DNA from: JAAYBF01 sp963715445
GTDB lineage: Bacteria; Actinomycetota; Thermoleophilia; Solirubrobacterales; Thermoleophilaceae
Reading direction: 5' to 3'
Length of the DNA stretch: 64,000 bases
Assembly: GCA_963715445.1 (NCBI GenBank)
Contig: OY970240.1
Coordinates: 1,426,001-1,490,000, forward strand
In this document: positions 39,739-47,367 of the stretch, one piece after another
Numbering within the stretch: the stretch's first letter is position 1
How the letters are laid out: each line of letters starts with the position of its first letter
Notes under the pieces: generated by a model
What the model saw: only the letters and a program-made list of their open reading frames with translations
Told to the model about the DNA's origin: nothing
Databases searched by the model: none
Translations under genes and position numbers: made by a program

Positions 39739-40260
39739 ATGGCAGCTCAGACCACCACACAGCGCAAGGCCGCCGGCAAGAAGGCCGCAGCCACGCGCAA
39801 GCGCACCACCGCCGCTCGCAGCGCCAAGACCGCCAAGAGCTCGGCGAAGGCCACGCAGACCTCGGCCAAGACGGCCGCGGCCAACGCGACCAGCGCCGGC
39901 AGCCTGCGCCTCGACAGCGTCGCCCTCCAGGCCGAGCGCGCGGTCCTGATCCCCGTCGGCGCGGCTCTTGCCGCTCGTGACGCGGTCGTGGAGGCCACCA
40001 AGCCCTTCACCAGCCGCACCACGGCCGAGAAGGAGCTGAAGAAGTTCGAGCGTCGCGGCAACACCGCGCGCAACAGCGTCCGTCGCGAGGTCAAGCGCAC
40101 CCGCACTCGTGTCGAGCGTGAGCTGCGTCAGCGTCGCAACGACGTGCGCAAGAGCGTCACCGACGCCCGCGGCGACCTGCAGAAGCAGGTCTCCGAGGTC
40201 CAGTCGAACGCGACCGGCATCGCCCGCAAGGTCCAGGAGCAGGTGGCGACGCTCGTCTAG
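39739..40260 (+). CDS. Lys/Ala-rich histone-H1-like protein
   Basis: 173 aa. Residues 1-50 are a Lys/Ala/Thr/Arg tail with AAGKKAAATRKR-type repeats, like eukaryotic H1 or bacterial Hc1 tails. Residues 55-85 include a hydrophobic stretch (AVLIPVGAALAAR). Residues 95-170 are a charged heptad-rich coiled coil. It may compact DNA, or bind polymer or membrane surfaces (phasin- and heparin-binding-hemagglutinin-like proteins look similar). AAGGAGAG precedes the ATG. A strong promoter, a dyad and a 12-bp terminator make it a single-gene, probably highly expressed unit. Confidence 0.72.
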   Translation: MAAQTTTQRKAAGKKAAATRKRTTAARSAKTAKSSAKATQTSAKTAAANATSAGSLRLDSVALQAERAVLIPVGAALAARDAVVEATKPFTSRTTAEKELKKFERRGNTARNSVRREVKRTRTRVERELRQRRNDVRKSVTDARGDLQKQVSEVQSNATGIARKVQEQVATLV

Positions 40261-40352
40261 CACCCCCTTACCCCGGCGGCCGGCTGAGAGAGCCCGGGCC
40301 GCAGGGTCGAGCTGCCGGCATGCGCCGGCGGTGTACAGCTCTCTCTCTTGTC

Positions 40353-40381
40353 AACGGGGCTCCCAATTCGGGAGCCCCGTT
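40353..40381 (+). terminator. intrinsic terminator hairpin after the H1-like gene
   Basis: AACGGGGCTCCC (40353-40364) pairs perfectly with GGGAGCCCCGTT (40370-40381) around loop AATTC. This 12-bp stem is followed by TCGCTTTCC and is the strongest hairpin in the window. Confidence 0.8.
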
Positions 40382-40408
40382 CGCTTTCCGGCTCCGGAAG
40401 CCGTCTGC

Positions 40409-40414
40409 GACAAT
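40409..40414 (+). promoter_or_regulatory. -10-like hexamer GACAAT before mrp
   Basis: GACAAT is followed by 7 nt and the ATG at 40422, only 28 nt after the terminator stem. This favours 40422 over the ATG at 40413, which overlaps the hexamer. Confidence 0.4.
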
Positions 40415-40421
40415 GGGGGAG

Positions 40422-41573
40422 ATGCCTACCGAAGAGCAGATCAGGGAGGCGCTGACGCGGGTCATCGACCCCGAGCTGCGCAAGAACATCGTCGAGCTGG
40501 GCATGGTCCGCTCGATCGAGCGCCATGACGACGGGCGCGTGGACGTGGTGGTCTCGCTGACCACCGCCGGCTGCCCGATCCGCTCCCACTTCCAGCAGGC
40601 CGTCGCGGAGAACGTGATGGCGCTCGGCGGGGTGAGCGGCGTCAACGTCGGCTTCGACGTCCTGAGCGACTCCGAGAAGCAGACCCTCCAGCAGCGGCTC
40701 GGCCGCGGCGGCCTTCCGCAGGGCGCGCTGGCGCAGGTCAAGAACGTGATCTGCGTCGGGTCGGGCAAGGGCGGCGTGGGCAAGTCGACCGTGACCACGA
40801 ACCTCGCCATGGCGCTTGCCGCCGAGGGCAAGCAGACCGCCGTGATGGACGCCGACGTGTGGGGGTACTCGATCCCGCGCATGCTCGGTGTGCATGGGCG
40901 CCCGATGGTCAACGGCGATCGCAAGATCCTGCCGCTCGAGGCCCCCGGCGGCGTCCATGCGATCTCGATCGAGTTCTTCCTCGACCAGGAGGACCAGGCG
41001 GTCACCTGGCGCGGGCCGATGCTCCACAAGGCGATCCGCCAGTTCCTCGAGGACGTCGCCTGGGGCGAGCTCGACTACCTGCTGATCGACCTGCCGCCGG
41101 GCACCGGCGACGTCTCGATGACGCTTGCGCAGCTCCTGCCGCAGGCGCGCTTCCTGATCGTCACGACTCCGCAGCCGGCAGCCCAGAAGGTCGCCAAGCG
41201 CGCCGCGGAGAGCGCCGCGCGCTACGACCTGGAGATCGCCGGAGTGGTGGAGAACATGTCGGGCTTCACGAGCCCGACGGGCGAGCGCTTCGCGATCTTC
41301 GGGGAGGGTGGCGGCCAGCTGCTCGCCGACGAGCTCGACGTGCCGCTGCTCGGCGCGATCCCGCTCCAGGAGGAGCTGCGGATCGGCTCGGACGAAGGGC
41401 GCCCGCTCGTGCTGGAGGATCCCGACGCGGCGGCCTCGCAGGCGCTGCGGCACGTGGCGCGCGGCCTGATCGCCATCACTCCCCAGGAGTCCCCGCTGCT
41501 GCAGGCCGCTTCCGGCCCCGCGCTCGAGGGCGTGCCGGAAGTCACCGGCACCGCCCTGCCGATGGCGCCCTAG
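40422..41573 (+). CDS. mrp: Mrp/NBP35-type iron-sulfur cluster carrier ATPase
   Basis: 383 aa. An N-terminal MIP18/DUF59 domain (about 3-90, VIDPELRKNIVELGMV, with Cys51 in TTAGCPIRS) is followed by a ParA/MinD-type ATPase. This has the deviant Walker A GSGKGGVGKST at 113-123, DADVWGYSIPRMLG and LIDLPPGTGDVS. It binds and transfers Fe-S clusters. The CxxC pair that bridges a cluster in most Mrp dimers is missing after VVENMSG; actinobacterial Mrp commonly lacks it. The frame is open upstream across the terminator; I chose 40422 from promoter spacing. Confidence 0.9.
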   Translation: MPTEEQIREALTRVIDPELRKNIVELGMVRSIERHDDGRVDVVVSLTTAGCPIRSHFQQAVAENVMALGGVSGVNVGFDVLSDSEKQTLQQRLGRGGLPQGALAQVKNVICVGSGKGGVGKSTVTTNLAMALAAEGKQTAVMDADVWGYSIPRMLGVHGRPMVNGDRKILPLEAPGGVHAISIEFFLDQEDQAVTWRGPMLHKAIRQFLEDVAWGELDYLLIDLPPGTGDVSMTLAQLLPQARFLIVTTPQPAAQKVAKRAAESAARYDLEIAGVVENMSGFTSPTGERFAIFGEGGGQLLADELDVPLLGAIPLQEELRIGSDEGRPLVLEDPDAAASQALRHVARGLIAITPQESPLLQAASGPALEGVPEVTGTALPMAP

Positions 41574-41588
41574 CCGGCGCTCGGCGGA

Positions 41589-41607
41589 GTCCGGCTCTCA
41601 GCCGGAC
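41589..41607. terminator. hairpin between convergent mrp and ferredoxin genes
   Basis: GTCCGGCT-CTC-AGCCGGAC is an 8-bp perfect stem with a 3-nt loop, 16 nt after the mrp stop and 50 nt after the ferredoxin stop. Confidence 0.6.
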
Positions 41608-41656
41608 GATTCACGGCGATTAACAGCTCTGGGAGGCGCCGCAGGGGCGCCGTCGC

Positions 41657-41923
41657 TCAGGCGCTCTTCTGGAAGTACTGGGCGTTGATCTCGGTGAACT
41701 TCGCCCACTCCTCGGGGAGCTGGTCCTCGGCGAAGCAGGCGTCCACGGGGCAGGCCTCGACGCAGGCGTCGCAGTCGATGCACTCTTCCGGGTCGATGTA
41801 GAGCATGTCGACCTTGTCGTAGTCGGGCTCATCCGGAGTGGGGTGGATGCAGTCCACCGGGCAGACCTCGACGCACGAGTTGTCCTTTTGGCCGATGCAC
41901 GGCTCTGCGATGACGTATGCCAT
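41657..41923 (-). CDS. fdxA: seven-iron ferredoxin
   Basis: 88 aa from the ATG at 41923. Cys9, Cys17 and Cys21 (spacing C-x7-C-x3-CP) mark the 3Fe-4S site. CIDCDACVEACP (Cys48, 51, 54, 58) marks the 4Fe-4S site. MAYVIAEPCI and VDCIHP are typical of actinobacterial FdxA. It is a cytosolic low-potential electron carrier, for example for P450s, desaturases or reductases; the hydroxylase at 28-29 kb could be a client, but this is speculation. The frame extends upstream without family similarity. Confidence 0.95.
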   Translation of the reverse strand: MAYVIAEPCIGQKDNSCVEVCPVDCIHPTPDEPDYDKVDMLYIDPEECIDCDACVEACPVDACFAEDQLPEEWAKFTEINAQYFQKSA

Positions 41924-42001
41924 GGTGCTCCGTTCCTTCGTGCGGTTCGTCTGGAGTCCTTCTGACGGACACCCGGAGGTGCCCGACCCGACCCGGGATT
42001 C

Positions 42002-42007
42002 TACACT
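42002..42007 (+). promoter_or_regulatory. -10-like hexamer TACACT, near-leaderless start
   Basis: TACACT is followed by 10 nt and the GTG at 42018, with no ribosome-binding site between. Confidence 0.35.
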
Positions 42008-42017
42008 CGGGCCTGTC

Positions 42018-42911
42018 GTGATCCTTCTGACCGGAGCCACCGGAACCATCGGATCGGCCCTGTTGCGCCGCCTGACGGCGGAGGGCGGCCCGGTTCGCTG
42101 CATGGTCCGGGACCCGAAGCGGCTCGGCCCGGAGCGGGTCCGGGTTCAGATCGCCCTCGGCGACCTCGCCGATCCGAGCTCGTTCCGCAACGCCCTGCGC
42201 GGCGTCGACACGGTGGTCCATCTGGGAGCGTCGATCCGCGATCAGCCGCGGGGGTCGATCGAGGAGGTCAATGCGATGGCCACGCTGCGCCTCGTCCGAG
42301 CGGCCGAGCGTGCCGGCGCCCGGCGCTTCGTGTTCGTGTCGGCGATGGGGGCGAGCCTCCAGTCGCCCACGCGCTTCTTCCGCGCGAAGGCGCTCGCGCG
42401 GCAGGCCGTGGAGGCCTCGAGCCTCGATACGACCGTCTTCTCGCCGTCGATCGTCTACACCCCGGGCGATCCGTGGCTGACGCTCCTCGAGCGGCTGTCC
42501 CATCTGCCGCTGGTTCCGATCGCCGGCTCCGGGCGGGCGCTCTACCAGCCGATCTGGGCCGAGGACGTGGCCGACTGCATCGTGGCCGCCCTCGACCATC
42601 CGGGCGTGGCTTCTCGCCAGGGGCCCAGCAGCTTCGACCTCGCCGGTCCGGAGACGCTGTCCTACGAGGAGATCGTGCGCACCGCGCTCGGCCCGCTGGG
42701 CCGTCGCCGACGGCCGCTGGCGCACGTGCCGCTCCCGCTGGTGCGCGCCGGCCTGCGCGCGCTCGAGCGGCTGGTCGGGCCGCCCGTCTTCGCCACCTGG
42801 GAGGAGGCGGAGCTGATGGAGGAGCCGATGACCACCTTGCGCGGCACCGCCGACGCCGAGGCGCTCGGGGTCACCCCGCTGCGGATGGGCGCCGTCCTCG
42901 GCGCCGCCTAG
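42018..42911 (+). CDS. NAD(P)-binding atypical SDR (NDUFA9/NmrA-like)
   Basis: 297 aa from a GTG. The frame runs further upstream but only as shadow sequence across the ferredoxin start. The N-terminal Rossmann motif is LLTGATGTIGSALLRRL, then GDLADPSSFRNAL, RRFVFVSAMGA and a FFRAKALARQAVE segment in place of the Tyr-x3-Lys pair. The C-terminal half is typical of complex I NDUFA9-like and nucleoside-diphosphate-sugar epimerase-type proteins. It may be a reductase, isomerase or non-catalytic NAD sensor. The substrate is unknown. It converges on groEL with a shared terminator. Confidence 0.8.
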   Translation: MILLTGATGTIGSALLRRLTAEGGPVRCMVRDPKRLGPERVRVQIALGDLADPSSFRNALRGVDTVVHLGASIRDQPRGSIEEVNAMATLRLVRAAERAGARRFVFVSAMGASLQSPTRFFRAKALARQAVEASSLDTTVFSPSIVYTPGDPWLTLLERLSHLPLVPIAGSGRALYQPIWAEDVADCIVAALDHPGVASRQGPSSFDLAGPETLSYEEIVRTALGPLGRRRRPLAHVPLPLVRAGLRALERLVGPPVFATWEEAELMEEPMTTLRGTADAEALGVTPLRMGAVLGAA

Positions 42912-42939
42912 CTCCCCCGCTAGGCCCGAGAACGACTGA

Positions 42940-42961
42940 GGGCCCGGCTTGCGCCGGGCCC
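42940..42961. terminator. hairpin between convergent SDR and groEL genes
   Basis: GGGCCCGGC-TTGC-GCCGGGCCC is a 9-bp perfect stem with a 4-nt loop, 29 nt after the SDR stop and 34 nt after the groEL stop. It probably serves both directions. Confidence 0.7.
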
Positions 42962-42994
42962 CCGTACAACTTCCGAAACTGACGGAAGCGGTCG

Positions 42995-44623
42995 TTACAT
43001 CATGCCGCCCATGTCAGGCATACCGCCCGGCATTCCACCGCCGCCGTCCTTCTCGGGGATCTCGGCGACGATCGCCTCGGTGGTGAGGATGTTCTTCGCG
43101 ATCGACGCTGCGTTCTGCAGTGCCGAGCGAGTCACCATCGCGGGGTCGATGACGCCGGCCGCGACGAGGTCGACGATCTCGCCGGTGTCGGCGTTGAGAC
43201 CCTGACCCTTCTTGGCCTTGCGCACGTCGTTGACCACGACCGAGCCCTCGAGGCCGGCGTTGTGCGCCAGCTGACGCACAGGCTCCTCGAGCGCACGCAG
43301 GATGATCTGCGCGCCGGTCTTCTCGTCACCTTCGAGGGTGTCGAGCTTGACCGAGTCGATCGCTTGCAGAAGCGCCACGCCGCCGCCCGGAACGATGCCC
43401 TCCTCGAGGGCGGCCCGGGTGGCCTGCAGCGCGTCCTCGACGCGGTGCTTCTTCTCCTTCATCTCGGTCTCGGTGGCAGCGCCGACCTTGACCACCGCGA
43501 CGCCGCCGGCGAGCTTCGCCAGCCGCTCCTGCAGCTTCTCGCGGTCGAAGTCGGAATCGGTGTTCTCGATCTCCGACTTGATCTGGTTGATGCGGCCCTT
43601 GATGGCCTCCGCGTCACCGGAGCCGTCCACGATCGTGGTCGTGTCCTTGGTGACCACGACACGGCGGGCGCGACCGAGCTGCGAGAGCTGGGTGTTCTCG
43701 ATCTTGAGACCCATCTCCTCGGTGATGACCTCGCCGCCCGTGAGGATGGCGATGTCCTCCAGCATCCGCTTGCGGCGGTCGCCGAAGCCCGGAGCCTTGA
43801 CCGCGACGCCCGTGAAGGTGCCGCGGAGCTTGTTCACCACGAGCGTCGCGAGCGTCTCGCCCTCGACGTCCTCGGCGACGATCAGGATCGACTTGCCGGA
43901 CTGGATGACCTGCTCGAGCACCGGCAGGATGTCCCGCACGGAGCCGATCTTCTGGTTCGCGATGAGGATGAACGGATCCTCGAGCGTGGCCTCCATGCGG
44001 TCCTGGTCGGTGACCATGTAGGGCGAGATGTAGCCCTTGTCGAACTGCATGCCCTCGGTGAACTCGAGGTCCATGCCGAACGTCTGGCCCTCCTCGACGT
44101 TCACGACGCCGTCCTTGCCGACCTTGTCGATGGCGTCGGCGATCACGTCGCCGATCTCATCGTCAGCGGCCGAGATGGCAGCTACGCGAGCGATCTGGTC
44201 CTTGCCCGAGATGTCCGTGGCCTGCTTGCCGATGTTCTCGACAACCTGGTCGACGGCCTTCTCGATGCCCCGCTTGAGTCCGAGCGGGTTGGCGCCGGCG
44301 GCCACGTTCTGGAGGCCCGAGCGAACGATCGCCTGTGCGAGCACGGTGGCGGTCGTCGTCCCGTCTCCGGCGATGTCGTTGGTCGCCGTGGCGACCTCAC
44401 GTACGAGCATCGCACCCTGGTTCTCGAAGACGTCCTCGACTTCGATCTCGCGGGCGATGGTCACACCGTCGTTGGTGATGGTGGGGGCGCCGAACTTCTT
44501 GTCGAGGACCACGTAGCGGCCCTTCGGACCGAGAGTGACCTTGACGGCGTTGGCTACGGCGTCTACGCCGGCCTGCAGGGCCGAGCGGGCCTCCTGCGCG
44601 TACTTGAGCTCTTTGTGAGCCAT
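42995..44623 (-). CDS. groL: chaperonin GroEL (Hsp60)
   Basis: 542 aa, full length. It has the ATP site VTLGPKGRYV and AGDGTTTATVLAQAI, the Asp-containing GDRRKRMLEDIAILTGG segment and a GGMPGGMPDMGGMM C-terminal tail (Gly/Met type rather than His-rich). It forms the 14-subunit folding chamber capped by GroES. The ribosome-binding site GGAAGGAAAG precedes the ATG. It follows groES by 34 nt in one operon under the CIRCE element. Confidence 0.98.
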   Translation of the reverse strand: MAHKELKYAQEARSALQAGVDAVANAVKVTLGPKGRYVVLDKKFGAPTITNDGVTIAREIEVEDVFENQGAMLVREVATATNDIAGDGTTTATVLAQAIVRSGLQNVAAGANPLGLKRGIEKAVDQVVENIGKQATDISGKDQIARVAAISAADDEIGDVIADAIDKVGKDGVVNVEEGQTFGMDLEFTEGMQFDKGYISPYMVTDQDRMEATLEDPFILIANQKIGSVRDILPVLEQVIQSGKSILIVAEDVEGETLATLVVNKLRGTFTGVAVKAPGFGDRRKRMLEDIAILTGGEVITEEMGLKIENTQLSQLGRARRVVVTKDTTTIVDGSGDAEAIKGRINQIKSEIENTDSDFDREKLQERLAKLAGGVAVVKVGAATETEMKEKKHRVEDALQATRAALEEGIVPGGGVALLQAIDSVKLDTLEGDEKTGAQIILRALEEPVRQLAHNAGLEGSVVVNDVRKAKKGQGLNADTGEIVDLVAAGVIDPAMVTRSALQNAASIAKNILTTEAIVAEIPEKDGGGGMPGGMPDMGGMM

Positions 44624-44657
44624 ATCTCTTGCTTTCCTTCCGTGTTCCTAGGGCTTC

Positions 44658-44948
44658 TTAGCTCACCTTGGCGAGCACGTCGGACTCGCGCAGGACGAGC
44701 AGTTCCTCGCCCTCCACGGTGACCTCGGTGCCGCCGTACTTGGAGTAGAGGACCTCGTCGCCCTCGGCAACGTCGAGCGGGATGCGCTTCTCGCCATCCT
44801 CGTCCCACTTGCCGTCACCGACAGCGACGACCTTGCCGCGCTGCGGCTTCTCCTTGGCGGTGTCCGGAAGGACGATGCCACTGGCGGTCGTCTCTTCCTC
44901 TTCGATGGCCTGAACGATCAGGCGATCGCCTAAAGGCTTGAGCTTCAT
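44658..44948 (-). CDS. groES: co-chaperonin GroES (Hsp10)
   Basis: 96 aa, full length: KLKPLGDRLIVQAIEEEETTA at the start, the mobile loop TASGIVLPDTAKEKP, KYGGTEV and the ending LRESDVLAKVS. It binds the GroEL ring apically to close the folding chamber. GGAGG lies about 10 nt upstream of the ATG. It is the first gene of the groES-groEL operon and is controlled by the upstream inverted repeat. Confidence 0.98.
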   Translation of the reverse strand: MKLKPLGDRLIVQAIEEEETTASGIVLPDTAKEKPQRGKVVAVGDGKWDEDGEKRIPLDVAEGDEVLYSKYGGTEVTVEGEELLVLRESDVLAKVS

Positions 44949-44991
44949 GTGCGGGGATACCTCCGTCTGCGTCTGCGTTTGGTGCTTTGCG

Positions 44992-45018
44992 TTGGCACTC
45001 TACCACTCAGAGTGCCAA
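44992..45018 (-). promoter_or_regulatory. CIRCE operator (HrcA site) upstream of groES
   Basis: TTGGCACTC-N9-GAGTGCCAA is a perfect 9+9 bp inverted repeat matching the CIRCE consensus (TTAGCACTC-N9-GAGTGCTAA) apart from one symmetric position. It lies 44 bp before the groES start. HrcA represses at this site and heat relieves it; no hrcA gene is in the window. Confidence 0.92.
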
Positions 45019-45123
45019 ACCCCGGGACGCATTTTTGGGCCCTCTTGGAGCGGATCTCCGGTTGCCCCGTGTGGGTGGTTTCGGTTAGAAGAGCGTCTCC
45101 AGCCATCTAAAGAGGGAGCGCCC

Positions 45124-46008
45124 ATGACCTCAAAACGCTTTCCAGCCCTTATCGCCGCGGGAGTGCTGTGCCTGGTGCCGGCCGCCTGCGGTGACGACGA
45201 TTCGTCGGACAGCGGCTCGACCGGTTCCTCCGAGACCGCCTCGGTCACTCTCGAGACCACCGAGCCGAGCAAGGGCAAGGTGGCGATCGACGCCCCGGAG
45301 ACGATCGAGGCCGGCGTGGTCAGCATCACGCTGAAGAACTCGGGCAAGGGCCTGCACGATGCCCAGATCGTGCGGGTCGAAGGCGGCCGCAGCGCGGACG
45401 AGGTCATCTCGAACACGGTCGACTCCGAGGAGGGCGCGCCGATCCCGGCGTGGATCGCCGGCGGCGGCGGTGTGGGCACGGTTGCGCCAGGCCAGAGCAG
45501 GACGGTCACGCAGGTGCTCGAGCCCGGCACCTACTACGCGCTCGACAGCGAGAGCGCTGAGGGAAGCGAGAAGCCGAATGCCCGAAAGGGCGGCGTTGCG
45601 AAGTTCGAGGTGACGGGTGAGAGCGGCGGCGAGCTGCCGGCCACCGATGCCACGGTGACGGCCGAGGACTACAGCTTCACGGCTACGGGGGTCAAGCCCG
45701 GCTCCAACCGGCTGACGTTCGAGAACACCGGCAAGGAGCTGCACCACCTGCTCGCTCTGCCGATCAACGAGGGGGCGACGTTCGCGGACGTCGAGAAGTA
45801 CCTCCAGTCGGACGAGGAGCCCGACGGGCCTCCACCGGTCGACTTCGAGAACAACGTCGGCACCGCCGTCATCGACGGGGGCGAGGCGCAGGTCACCGAG
45901 CTCGCCTTCAAGAAGGGCAAGTACGCGATGGTCTGCTTCATCAACGACCGCAAGGGCGGACCGCCCCATGTGGCGATGGGCATGATCAGCGAGCTCGACG
46001 TCAAGTAG
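45124..46008 (+). CDS. lipoprotein with tandem cupredoxin-like domains
   Basis: 294 aa. The lipobox is PAAC (Cys22), with AAGAGGGAG upstream of the ATG. Domain 1 (about 45-155) and domain 2 (about 165-294) share the pattern 'LTFENTGKELHHLLAL'. Domain 2 keeps plausible type 1 copper ligands: a His in LHHLL, then Cys, His and Met in MVCFIND...GPPHVAMGM. Domain 1 has LHDAQ but no Cys, so its site is degenerate. Possible roles are periplasmic electron carrier or copper protein. It lies divergently from groES and ends in a strong terminator. Confidence 0.75.
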   Translation: MTSKRFPALIAAGVLCLVPAACGDDDSSDSGSTGSSETASVTLETTEPSKGKVAIDAPETIEAGVVSITLKNSGKGLHDAQIVRVEGGRSADEVISNTVDSEEGAPIPAWIAGGGGVGTVAPGQSRTVTQVLEPGTYYALDSESAEGSEKPNARKGGVAKFEVTGESGGELPATDATVTAEDYSFTATGVKPGSNRLTFENTGKELHHLLALPINEGATFADVEKYLQSDEEPDGPPPVDFENNVGTAVIDGGEAQVTELAFKKGKYAMVCFINDRKGGPPHVAMGMISELDVK

Positions 46009-46024
46009 GAGCTGCAGGCAGCGT

Positions 46025-46051
46025 CCCGGCCCCGCTACCGGCGGGGCCGGG
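46025..46051 (+). terminator. terminator hairpin after the cupredoxin-like gene
   Basis: CCCGGCCCCGC (46025-46035), loop TACCG, GCGGGGCCGGG (46041-46051): an 11-bp perfect stem 16 nt after the stop codon. No T-run follows. Confidence 0.7.
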
Positions 46052-46117
46052 CGCAGGCCATGGTCCTGGGCGCAGGCCAGCTCAGAGCCGACGCCCGGCT
46101 CCGAGTCGCGCGCGGAG

Positions 46118-46516
46118 CTAGTTCTGGGCGGGCGCGTCGCGCCGCAGGCGCTCGGTGATCTCAGGCGGACGATCGGAGATCTGCGAGAAGCGGACCACCG
46201 TCACGACGTCGTCCTGCTCGACCTTGCGGCCGTAGATCTGCTCGAGGAAGTGCACCGTCTCGTCGAGCCGGCGGAACTCGGGGTTGTCGTGCTCGACGTC
46301 CCGCGGGGACAGCTCCTTGACGCGCTTGACCTCGACTCCGTCGATGACGGCCTCGAAGATGCGCTCGCGGGGAGCGTGCTGGAAGCCGACGGTCACGAGC
46401 ACCACCTCGCCCTTGCGGTACTTGGCGGACTTGTCCCCGACCCGGATGGTCGCGGTCTTGCGGCCCCGCTTGAGCTGGTCGATGAAGACCGGCGAGTAGA
46501 AGTTGAGCACGAACAC
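46118..46516 (-). CDS. ASCH-domain protein
   Basis: 132 aa from a GTG (another GTG two codons later is possible). The frame stays open upstream over the Crp gene without similarity. The ASCH fold is indicated by LNFYSPVFIDQLKRGRKTATIRVGDK, then YRKGEVVLVTVGFQ and the VEVKRVKELSPRD segment. ASCH domains resemble PUA domains and bind RNA or nucleotides; some hydrolyse N4-acetylcytidine. Here the length exceeds the minimal domain by a helical tail of about 35 residues. Start spacing after TAGGCT (46525-46530) is 8 nt. Confidence 0.8.
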   Translation of the reverse strand: MFVLNFYSPVFIDQLKRGRKTATIRVGDKSAKYRKGEVVLVTVGFQHAPRERIFEAVIDGVEVKRVKELSPRDVEHDNPEFRRLDETVHFLEQIYGRKVEQDDVVTVVRFSQISDRPPEITERLRRDAPAQN

Positions 46517-46524
46517 CGCAGCGG

Positions 46525-46530
46525 AGCCTA
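46525..46530 (-). promoter_or_regulatory. -10-like hexamer TAGGCT, leaderless start of the ASCH gene
   Basis: On the minus strand TAGGCT is followed by 8 nt and the GTG at 46516. Confidence 0.4.
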
Positions 46531-46611
46531 CTCGACGCCGCTCGAAAGCGACACGAACCGAGCACGCGCGATCACCTCCCCGGCTCCGTCGCGAACTCGG
46601 GCCGGGACCTC

Positions 46612-47304
46612 TCAGTGGATGAAGTTCCGGAGCCTCTCGGGATCGTGCACGACGACCTTCCCGCGGCCGAGCGTGACGACCCCCTCGCGCTCGAGCGTCG
46701 CGAGGAACCGGCTGGCGCTCTCCCTGGAGGTGCCCGCCAGCTGGGCGATCTCCGCCTGCGTCGCCTTGACCAGCACGTCGTGCTCGGCGGCGCCCTCGGC
46801 CTGACGCGTGCCGACCTGCTCCAGCAGGGTCCCGGCGACGCGGCCCGCGACGGTCTGGAACGACTGCTGGGCGAGGCGCTCGTTGGCGTGGCGCACGCGG
46901 TCGGCGAGCGAGGAAAGCATCTTGAACGCGATGTCCGGGGAGGAGCGGACCACGCGCTGCATGTCCCGCCTCAGGATCGCGACCAGCGTGGTGGGCTCCA
47001 GCACCTCGGCGGTGGCCGAGCGGGTCTCCGCGCCGAACATCGAGAGCTCGCCGAAGATCGATCCCGGACGCAGCTCGGCGAGGGCGAGCGTGCGCCCGTC
47101 CTGATGGTCGCGCCGGATGCTCACGGTGCCCGTGCGGATTACGTAGCACGTGTCACCGGGGTCTCCCTCGCGGAAGATCACCTCGCCGCGCTCGAAGTGC
47201 CGGGGCACGGCGACCTGCGCGATCTCCGTGAGCTCCCGCGGCTCGAGCCCCGAGAACACCTCGACGCTGGCAAGCAGCGTCTCCGTGTCCTCCGCCTCGA
47301 TCAT
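46612..47304 (-). CDS. Crp/Fnr-family transcriptional regulator
   Basis: 230 aa. The cyclic-nucleotide-binding beta roll (about 15-120) has GEVIFREGDPGDTCYVIRTG and a phosphate-binding cassette region PGSIFGELSMFGAETRSATAE close to the cAMP consensus. A long dimer helix (about 125-150) precedes the winged helix with TQAEIAQLAGTSRESASRFLATL, the recognition helix of Crp. It probably responds to cAMP or a related ligand. There are no Fe-S Cys, so it is not Fnr-like. TATGAT lies 6 nt before the ATG. The target genes are not evident. Confidence 0.92.
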   Translation of the reverse strand: MIEAEDTETLLASVEVFSGLEPRELTEIAQVAVPRHFERGEVIFREGDPGDTCYVIRTGTVSIRRDHQDGRTLALAELRPGSIFGELSMFGAETRSATAEVLEPTTLVAILRRDMQRVVRSSPDIAFKMLSSLADRVRHANERLAQQSFQTVAGRVAGTLLEQVGTRQAEGAAEHDVLVKATQAEIAQLAGTSRESASRFLATLEREGVVTLGRGKVVVHDPERLRNFIH

Positions 47305-47310
47305 TGCGTG

Positions 47311-47316
47311 ATCATA
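47311..47316 (-). promoter_or_regulatory. -10-like hexamer TATGAT, leaderless start of the Crp gene
   Basis: On the minus strand TATGAT is followed by 6 nt and the ATG at 47304. Confidence 0.5.
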
Positions 47317-47367
47317 GGCCCCGCGGAGGGGGACTCAAGGTCGAGTTTCAGGAACGCTCGGGAGGCC

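Noticed and set aside
40422..41573. Loss of the CxxC motif as damage to Mrp
   Set aside because: Actinobacterial Mrp proteins commonly lack this motif and the ATPase motifs are intact, so I do not call it a pseudogene.
42018..42020. Translation of the SDR gene from an ATG at 41838
   Set aside because: The added 60 residues overlap the ferredoxin start on the other strand and do not resemble a Rossmann N-terminus. The GTG at 42018 directly starts the VILLTGATG strand.
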